Below the pieces are notes generated by a model. That model made no database searches. It saw nothing but the letters and a program-made list of their open reading frames with translations, and was not told the origin of the DNA. The translations under genes were made by a program, and so were the position numbers. Positions 13,207 to 13,277 of a stretch of DNA of 13,277 nucleotides are shown piece after piece (the first letter of the stretch is position 1; each line of letters opens with the position of its first letter). The stretch spans positions 1 to 13,277 of the forward strand of contig JAAZGC010000116.1 of the NCBI GenBank assembly GCA_012511425.1, read 5' to 3'. Source of the DNA: Clostridiales bacterium (GTDB taxonomy: Bacteria > Bacillota > Clostridia > Oscillospirales > CAG-272).

Positions 13207-13277
13207 TTATTCCTCCGGCGCCGAAATCGCGCCCTTGATGGTTTTTTCGCTGGCTTCCATTCCGTATTTGTCAACCC
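13207..13277 (-). CDS. C-terminal end of an unidentified minus-strand gene, cut by window edge
   Basis: The minus-strand frame is open from the right edge and reads VDKYGMEASEKTIKGAISAP, then EE and a TAA stop at 13207-13209, so about 22 residues are visible. The coding-like codon use and the downstream terminator hairpin oriented for this strand support a real gene. The tail is too short to identify a family. Confidence 0.45.
   Translation of the reverse strand, partial: VDKYGMEASEKTIKGAISAPEE

Noticed and set aside
1..13277. CRISPR arrays, insertion sequences, tRNA or rRNA genes, phage genes
   Set aside because: No repeated spacer pattern, transposase, terminal inverted repeats or RNA gene signatures were seen on either strand.

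Overview
The window looks like a chromosomal stretch from an anaerobic, Gram-positive, fermentative bacterium, most likely a member of the Clostridia (Bacillota), perhaps an uncultured gut or digester lineage. The support is a trimeric NAD-linked [FeFe] hydrogenase operon, a lipoprotein-type sugar-binding protein, a small CxxC peptide paired with a membrane polyferredoxin as seen in clostridia, purine-rich ribosome binding sites, and AT-rich consensus sigma-A-type promoters set among GC-rich genes.

Layout. (1) Positions 1-245, minus strand: the start of uppP (undecaprenyl-diphosphatase), cut by the left edge. It has a clear promoter whose -10 box has been duplicated by a perfect 19-bp tandem repeat. 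(2) Positions 246-707: a divergent control region with repeated AT-rich palindromes and a -10 box for the next operon. (3) Positions 708-4960: hydC-hydB-hydA, encoding NuoE-like, NuoF-like and catalytic H-cluster subunits, probably a soluble electron-bifurcating/NAD(P)-linked hydrogenase, closed by a strong terminator. (4) Positions 5060-6177: a membrane-anchored DUF218 (YdcF/SanA/ElyC-type) protein and a 67-residue two-helix membrane protein with its own promoter. (5) Positions 6463-7635: a Gfo/Idh/MocA-family sugar-type oxidoreductase with its own terminator. (6) Positions 7706-11486: a probable operon starting at a near-consensus promoter. It holds a membrane protein with a very basic tail, a multi-pass membrane protein fused in frame to a glyoxalase/VOC protein, an ABC-type solute-binding lipoprotein, and an LsrG-like monooxygenase-fold protein. 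It ends in a terminator. (7) Positions 11514-13146: a perfect consensus promoter, a small SemiSWEET/PQ-loop-like protein, a 54-residue TTG-start CxxC membrane peptide, and a NapH-like membrane polyferredoxin. This ends at a hairpin shared with a minus-strand gene whose last codons enter at the right edge.

How it fits together. HydABC would dispose of electrons from NADH and reduced ferredoxin as H2. The polyferredoxin and its CxxC partner form a second, membrane-bound redox module. The solute-binding protein, the Gfo/Idh/MocA oxidoreductase and the LsrG/VOC enzymes point to sugar or small-carbonyl metabolism. No mobile element, CRISPR array, rRNA or tRNA is visible. No wholly new system stands out. 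The most unusual items are the in-frame membrane-VOC fusion, the TSCSP variant of the H-cluster motif, the palindromes before the hydrogenase operon, and the small CxxC peptide gene.
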